Of a stretch of DNA of 9,836 bases, positions 5,713-9,836 are shown piece after piece. Each line of letters starts with the position of its first letter. Positions within the stretch are counted from its first letter, which is position 1. Source of the stretch: an uncultured Alphaproteobacteria bacterium (GTDB lineage Bacteria > Pseudomonadota > Alphaproteobacteria > Rhodobacterales > Rhodobacteraceae); the NCBI GenBank assembly GCA_929200295.1, contig CAKMZE010000021.1, positions 20,021-29,856 of the forward strand, written 5' to 3'. The notes under the pieces were generated by a model. It was not told where the DNA came from. It did no database searches and worked only from the letters and a program-made list of their open reading frames with translations. The translations under genes and the position numbers were made by a program.

Positions 5713-7658
5713 GCCGCGCTGATCAAGACAACCCAATCCATACGCGCAAGATGACGCGACGTGCGATGCTACTGGGTTCAGTGCAACTGGGCATTGTTGG
5801 TGCGCTTGGTTACCGCATGCAATCTATGCAAGTGAAACAAGCAGATGAGTTTCGGCTTTTGGCCGAAGAAAACCGGGTCAATATTCGATTGATCCCCCCT
5901 GCACGGGGACTGATCTTTGATCGAAGCGGCGGCAGTCTGGCAGAAAACGAACAAAACTACCGCGTCACTATGGTGCGCGAAGATGCTGGCGATGTGGATG
6001 AGATTTTAGCCCGTTTGGCCCGGCTGATTTATTTATCCCCTGAAACACTGGCCAAAGCCAGAAAAGAGATTTTCCGCCACTCACCTTTTGTGCCCGTGAC
6101 AATCACAGATCATCTCAGCTGGGACGATCTGGCCACCATCAATGTCAACGCACCTGCCCTGCCCGGCATCACGGCTGAGCTTGGCCTAAGCCGCGTTTAT
6201 CCGCAGGGCGCACATATGGCGCATGTTGTGGGTTATGTCGGCCCGGTTAGCGATTATGATCTCTCGCGGATCGACGACCAGGATCCGTTGTTGCAAATCC
6301 CAAAATTCCAGATCGGCAAAACTGGCGCAGAAAACAAGCTCGAACGGTTGTTGCGCGGCAAAGCGGGCACAAGGCGTATCGAAGTGAACGCAATCGGCCG
6401 CGTCATGCGCGAGCTTGGCCGTCAAGAAGGCGAAAAAGGCGCCGATGTTCAGCTGACAATCGACAGCCGATTGCAAAGCTATGTGCAAGCGAGATTAAGC
6501 GGCGAAAGCGCGTCGGCAGTTGTGATTGACCTCGAAAACGGGGATTTGCGCGCCATTGCCTCTGCGCCGACATTTGACCCGAACCTCTTTGTGCGGGGGA
6601 TCTCTATTGCGGACTGGACGGGATTAAACGAGAATAAATTCCGCCCACTTGCCGCAAAAGCGGTTCAAGGCACCTATCCGCCCGGATCAACCTTTAAAAT
6701 GGTCACAGCGCTTGCCGCACTCGAAGACGGTGTGCTGACCCCAGATGAAACGGTCCGTTGCACTGGGTATACTGAGCTTTTTGGCACCCGCTTTCATTGC
6801 TGGAAACGCGGGGGGCATGGCAATATGAACCTTCATGAAAGCCTTAGGCAATCATGCGATTGTTATTATTACGAGATTTGCCAACGTGTCGGGATTGATA
6901 AGATATCTGCAATGGCGCGCAAACTTGGCCTTGGGATCAGGCATGGCGTGCCATTATCTGCGGTGGCGTCGGGTCTTGCCCCAGATAAAGCCTGGAAAAC
7001 AGAAGTGCGCGGCGAAGACTGGCGGATTGGTGACACGGTCAACGCCTCTATTGGGCAGGGCTATGTGCTCTCCTCACCGCTACAGCTTGCTGTGATGACA
7101 GCATCTATAGCCACAGGGCGCGAGGTGAACCCACGCCTCGTGCGGGCCGTTAACGGTGTCGCGCAACCCAGCGGTATCGGTGAACCGCTGGGTCTGAATG
7201 AAAACGCCTTGCGCCGTATCCGGCAGGCGATGTCCGATGTGATTAACACCTCACGGGGCACAGCGTATCGTGCGCGCATTACCAATCGTGATAGACAGAT
7301 GGCTGGCAAAACGGGCACCTCGCAGGTGCGCCGGATTACCGCGGAAGAACGCGCAAACGGGGTTACACGCAACGAGGACCTGCCTTGGGAACGCCGCGAC
7401 CACGCATTATTTGTGAATTTCGCGCCTGTCGAAAATCCCCAGTTTGCCGTGGCCGTCATTGTCGAACATGGTGGCGGCGGATCCAAAGCTGCGGCGCCAA
7501 TTGGCCGCGATATTACCCTCCAAGCGCTTTATGATGGGAACCCGCCCCTGAGCGCGTACCCACCTGAGGTGCAAAACCGCATTGCCGCGCAACAACGGCG
7601 GATCGACACGATGATCGCCTCGGGCAATTATGATCCTGCATCTGAGGACACAAATTAA
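5709..7658 (+). CDS. mrdA: Penicillin-binding protein 2, peptidoglycan D,D-transpeptidase of the elongasome
   Basis: Class B PBP that cross-links nascent peptidoglycan strands polymerised by RodA. It is anchored in the inner membrane with its body in the periplasm. The 649 residues show a cytoplasmic end, a single short hydrophobic anchor at about 19-34, a PBP dimer/pedestal region at about 55-230 (including IPPARGLIFDRSG), and a C-terminal transpeptidase domain. All three active-site motifs are present: S327-T-F-K330 with the acylated serine, S382-C-D384, and K534-T-G-T. The SxD form of the second motif is usual for PBP2. The start ATG at 5709 overlaps the mreD stop by 4 nt. TRRAMLL just before the hydrophobic segment resembles a twin-arginine motif. 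rodA begins 3 nt after the stop. Also called pbpA; expected to be inhibited by beta-lactams such as mecillinam, on family knowledge. Confidence 0.97.
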   Translation: MSRADQDNPIHTRKMTRRAMLLGSVQLGIVGALGYRMQSMQVKQADEFRLLAEENRVNIRLIPPARGLIFDRSGGSLAENEQNYRVTMVREDAGDVDEILARLARLIYLSPETLAKARKEIFRHSPFVPVTITDHLSWDDLATINVNAPALPGITAELGLSRVYPQGAHMAHVVGYVGPVSDYDLSRIDDQDPLLQIPKFQIGKTGAENKLERLLRGKAGTRRIEVNAIGRVMRELGRQEGEKGADVQLTIDSRLQSYVQARLSGESASAVVIDLENGDLRAIASAPTFDPNLFVRGISIADWTGLNENKFRPLAAKAVQGTYPPGSTFKMVTALAALEDGVLTPDETVRCTGYTELFGTRFHCWKRGGHGNMNLHESLRQSCDCYYYEICQRVGIDKISAMARKLGLGIRHGVPLSAVASGLAPDKAWKTEVRGEDWRIGDTVNASIGQGYVLSSPLQLAVMTASIATGREVNPRLVRAVNGVAQPSGIGEPLGLNENALRRIRQAMSDVINTSRGTAYRARITNRDRQMAGKTGTSQVRRITAEERANGVTRNEDLPWERRDHALFVNFAPVENPQFAVAVIVEHGGGGSKAAAPIGRDITLQALYDGNPPLSAYPPEVQNRIAAQQRRIDTMIASGNYDPASEDTN

Positions 7659-7661
7659 CCC

Positions 7662-8801
7662 ATGAGCTATCTCGCCCATAACACCAAATACGTGCCGACA
7701 GGGTTTCGTAAGTTGATGTATCTCAACTGGCCTGTTGTGATGCTGCTCACGGCTGTCGCATGTGCTGGGTTTTTGATGCTCTACTCAGTTGCAGGAGGAT
7801 CGACAGAACCTTGGATGAAACCCCAAGTCCAGCGCTTTACCCTTGGGATGGTGATGATGGTCATCATCGCAATGGTGCCAATCTGGTTTTGGCGCAACAT
7901 GGCTGTGCTTGGCTATTGTATTTCCATTTTACTACTTTTTGCTGTTGATCTCATCGGGGTTGAGCGTAACGGATCGCAGCGTTGGCTTGATCTTGGGTTT
8001 ATGGATTTGCAGCCTTCAGAGCTGATGAAAATCACTTTGGTTATGCTTCTGGCTGCCTATTATGACTGGTTGCCACGCAAGCTAACATCACGGCCTCTGG
8101 GGGTGGCCTTGCCCGTCTTGATCATTCTTGCGCCGACTTATCTGGTTTTGAGCCAGCCTGACTTGGGCACGTCGCTCTTGCTCTTGCTTGGGGGGGCTGC
8201 AATCATGTTTTTTGCAGGCGTGCACTGGGCTTACTTTGCGACGGTCATCGCGGCGGGCGTTGGGCTTATTGTCGCAATTTTTGAAGGCCGGGGCGCGTCA
8301 TGGCAGTTGCTCAAAGACTACCAATATCGGCGCATTGATACCTTTCTGGACCCATCAAATGATCCTTTGGGCGCGGGCTACCACATCACCCAAGCCAAGA
8401 TCGCATTTGGCTCAGGTGGGTGGACCGGACGGGGGTATATGCAAGGCACACAATCACGGCTCAACTTCCTGCCCGAGAAACACACCGATTTCATTTTTAC
8501 AACATTGGCCGAAGAGTTTGGCTTTATTGGCGCCTCTGCTCTTTTGGCACTTTATGTATTAATTGTGCTATTTTGCATCACCTCTGCCATCACCAACAGG
8601 GACCGTTTTGCCGCGCTTGTGACCTTAGGGATCGCCACCACATTCTTTTTGTTCTTTGCTGTGAATATGGCCATGGTGACAGGGCTCGCCCCCGTGGTGG
8701 GCGTGCCCTTACCGCTGGTCAGTTACGGTGGATCGGCGATGCTTGTGCTCTTAATCGGCTTTGGCGTGATGCAAAGCGCCCATGTCCATAAACCACGCTA
8801 A
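7662..8801 (+). CDS. rodA: Rod shape-determining peptidoglycan polymerase RodA (SEDS glycosyltransferase)
   Basis: SEDS-family integral membrane glycosyltransferase that polymerises lipid II into glycan strands in complex with PBP2 during elongation. The 379 residues contain roughly ten membrane helices. Seen: SQRWLDLGF around W108, QPSELMK from Q117, SQPDLGTSLLLLLGG, the large periplasmic loop ending in PEKHTDFIF with the essential Asp at D276, and the C-terminal family signature PLPLVSYGGSAML. RodA rather than FtsW is chosen because of its place in the mre operon directly after mrdA (3-nt gap) and its length. The ATG at 7662 has GAGGA at 7644-7648 inside the end of mrdA, about 13 nt away, which is rather far, so translation probably depends on coupling with mrdA. 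A G7 run lies at 8190-8196. Confidence 0.96.
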   Translation: MSYLAHNTKYVPTGFRKLMYLNWPVVMLLTAVACAGFLMLYSVAGGSTEPWMKPQVQRFTLGMVMMVIIAMVPIWFWRNMAVLGYCISILLLFAVDLIGVERNGSQRWLDLGFMDLQPSELMKITLVMLLAAYYDWLPRKLTSRPLGVALPVLIILAPTYLVLSQPDLGTSLLLLLGGAAIMFFAGVHWAYFATVIAAGVGLIVAIFEGRGASWQLLKDYQYRRIDTFLDPSNDPLGAGYHITQAKIAFGSGGWTGRGYMQGTQSRLNFLPEKHTDFIFTTLAEEFGFIGASALLALYVLIVLFCITSAITNRDRFAALVTLGIATTFFLFFAVNMAMVTGLAPVVGVPLPLVSYGGSAMLVLLIGFGVMQSAHVHKPR

Positions 8802-8825
8802 GGCACATGCACTGAAAGAGACGAC

Positions 8826-9758
8826 ATGACACGTAATATCCTCTTTTCCGCAGAGCCCAGCGCTTGGCAAGAGTATCAAGCGCCGCTCACTGCCGCCTTG
8901 GACACCGCAGGGGTTGATGCGCATCTCAGCTGTGATCATGCGCCGGGTACTGTAGATTATATCGTTTTTGCCCCAAACGGGCCTGTCAGCGATTTTCGCC
9001 CCTTTGCCCGCACGAAAGCCGTGCTGGGGCTGTGGGCTGGGGTCGAAAGCGTTGTGAACAACCCGACGCTGACCCAGCCGCTGGCACGGATGGTTGATGA
9101 GGGGCTCACCCAAGGGATGGTCGAATGGGTGACGGGCCATGTTTTGCGCCATCATCTGGGGATGGATGCGCATATCCTTGGTCAGGATGGGCAATGGCGC
9201 GCCGCCTACCCCCCGCTGGCCCGCGCGCGCCGGGTTGGTATTTTGGGACTTGGCGCATTGGGGCAGGCTTGCGGGCAGGCTTTGCGCGGATTGGGCTTTC
9301 CTGTTACAGGCTGGAGCCGCGGGCCAAAGCAAACCGCAGGCTTGCGCTGTGTTACTGGGCAAGACGGCTTGCATGACTTGCTAAGCAGCAGTGATATCGT
9401 GGTTCTGCTCTTGCCGCTCACGCCTGCGACGACCGATATTCTCAATGCTGAGACCATCGCGCTGTTGCCGCGCGATGCGGTGATCATCAACCCTGGGCGC
9501 GGCGCGATGATTGATGACACAGCGCTTTTGTCAGCGCTTGATCATGGGCATATTGCCCATGCAACATTGGATGTTTTCCGGGTTGAACCCTTGCCCAAAG
9601 ATCATCCCTTTTGGGCGCACGCAAAGGTCACTGTGACCCCGCATATTGCCTCGACCACACGGGCAGATACGGCCGCCGAAGTGATCGCGCAAAATATTGC
9701 GCGCGTTGAGAGCGGACTGCCTCTGCTTCATCAAGTGAACCGTGACGCGGGCTATTAA
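8826..9758 (+). CDS. ghrA: Glyoxylate/hydroxypyruvate reductase A family (D-2-hydroxyacid dehydrogenase), 310 aa
   Basis: NAD(P)H-dependent cytosolic enzyme expected to reduce glyoxylate to glycolate and hydroxypyruvate to D-glycerate. The length is near that of E. coli GhrA. Seen: a divergent N-terminal half with LGLWAGVESVVNNP, the dinucleotide-binding motif GLGALG (G141-G146), LLPLTPATTDILNAE, INPGRGAMIDD with catalytic R225, VEPLPKDHPFW with E254, and TPHIAS with H273. These form the Arg/Glu/His active set of the family. The SR that follows the second beta-strand (VTGWSR) fits the NADPH-preferring GhrA group, but cofactor choice is inference. The start ATG at 8826 has GAG at 8818-8820 five nt upstream. 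It begins 24 nt after rodA with no visible terminator, so it is probably read from the mre operon, although no functional link to wall synthesis is evident. Another hydroxyacid dehydrogenase of this subgroup is possible. Confidence 0.87.
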   Translation: MTRNILFSAEPSAWQEYQAPLTAALDTAGVDAHLSCDHAPGTVDYIVFAPNGPVSDFRPFARTKAVLGLWAGVESVVNNPTLTQPLARMVDEGLTQGMVEWVTGHVLRHHLGMDAHILGQDGQWRAAYPPLARARRVGILGLGALGQACGQALRGLGFPVTGWSRGPKQTAGLRCVTGQDGLHDLLSSSDIVVLLLPLTPATTDILNAETIALLPRDAVIINPGRGAMIDDTALLSALDHGHIAHATLDVFRVEPLPKDHPFWAHAKVTVTPHIASTTRADTAAEVIAQNIARVESGLPLLHQVNRDAGY

Positions 9759-9783
9759 CGATCCCAGCTCTCATACAAGACCA

Positions 9784-9836
9784 CACTGGGGGCCAGCCCC
9801 CAGACACACCCTCCACTGGGGGCCAGCCCCCAGACC
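9784..9836 (+). repeat. Two tandem hairpin repeats, 30-bp period (REP-like or terminator)
   Basis: A 22-nt unit occurs identically at 9784-9805 and 9814-9835, separated by 8 nt. Each unit contains the arms CTGGGGG and CCCCCAG around the 4-nt loop CCAG, a very GC-rich 7-bp stem. There is no T-run. The position 25 nt after the ghrA stop suits transcript-end protection or termination. The exact tandem copying and palindromic core look like a dispersed extragenic repeat family. The array may continue beyond the window edge. Confidence 0.7.

Noticed and set aside
1..9836. Mobile element, prophage, CRISPR, toxin-antitoxin or defence system
   Set aside because: No transposase, integrase, direct-repeat/spacer pattern or relevant domain was seen. 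The genes are conserved housekeeping genes in a familiar order.

Overview
The window is a stretch of conserved chromosome that looks like an alphaproteobacterium of the Rhodobacteraceae / Roseobacter group. The reasons are the gene order leuA - mreB - mreC - mreD - mrdA - rodA, a PleD-like diguanylate cyclase end, the style of the MreC and PBP2 N-termini, and a moderate GC content (mid-50s by eye, lowish for the group). No phage, transposon, CRISPR, tRNA or rRNA signal was seen. All eight larger coding regions are intact apart from the first, which is cut by the window edge.

Layout. (1) 1-455 (+): C-terminal GGDEF domain of a diguanylate cyclase. (2) 483-1145 (-): a short-chain dehydrogenase, convergent with the cyclase. 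(3) 1146-1421: a divergent control region. It carries a probable leaderless promoter for the dehydrogenase on the minus strand. On the plus strand it carries a promoter, a leucine-rich leader peptide and several competing RNA stems ahead of leuA. (4) 1422-2981 (+): leuA, 2-isopropylmalate synthase. (5) 2982-3202: two hairpins after leuA, then the probable mreB promoter and 5' UTR. (6) 3203-8801 (+): the elongasome operon mreB, mreC, mreD, mrdA (PBP2) and rodA. Spacing is tight: 25 nt, 8-nt overlap, 4-nt overlap and 3 nt. (7) 8826-9758 (+): a GhrA-type glyoxylate/hydroxypyruvate reductase, 24 nt after rodA. (8) 9759-9836: two copies of a 22-nt hairpin repeat with a 30-bp period, probably continuing past the window edge.

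How the genes work together. MreB filaments under the inner membrane, with MreC and MreD, position the RodA glycosyltransferase and the PBP2 transpeptidase, which insert lateral-wall peptidoglycan. leuA makes the committed step of leucine synthesis. Its leader encodes six leucine codons in eleven, in a region able to form mutually exclusive stems. One stem buries a Shine-Dalgarno-like AAGGA in front of leuA, and no U-tract terminator is visible. This points to leucine-responsive attenuation, perhaps acting on translation. It is the most interesting item in an otherwise ordinary region. No clearly novel multi-gene system was found.
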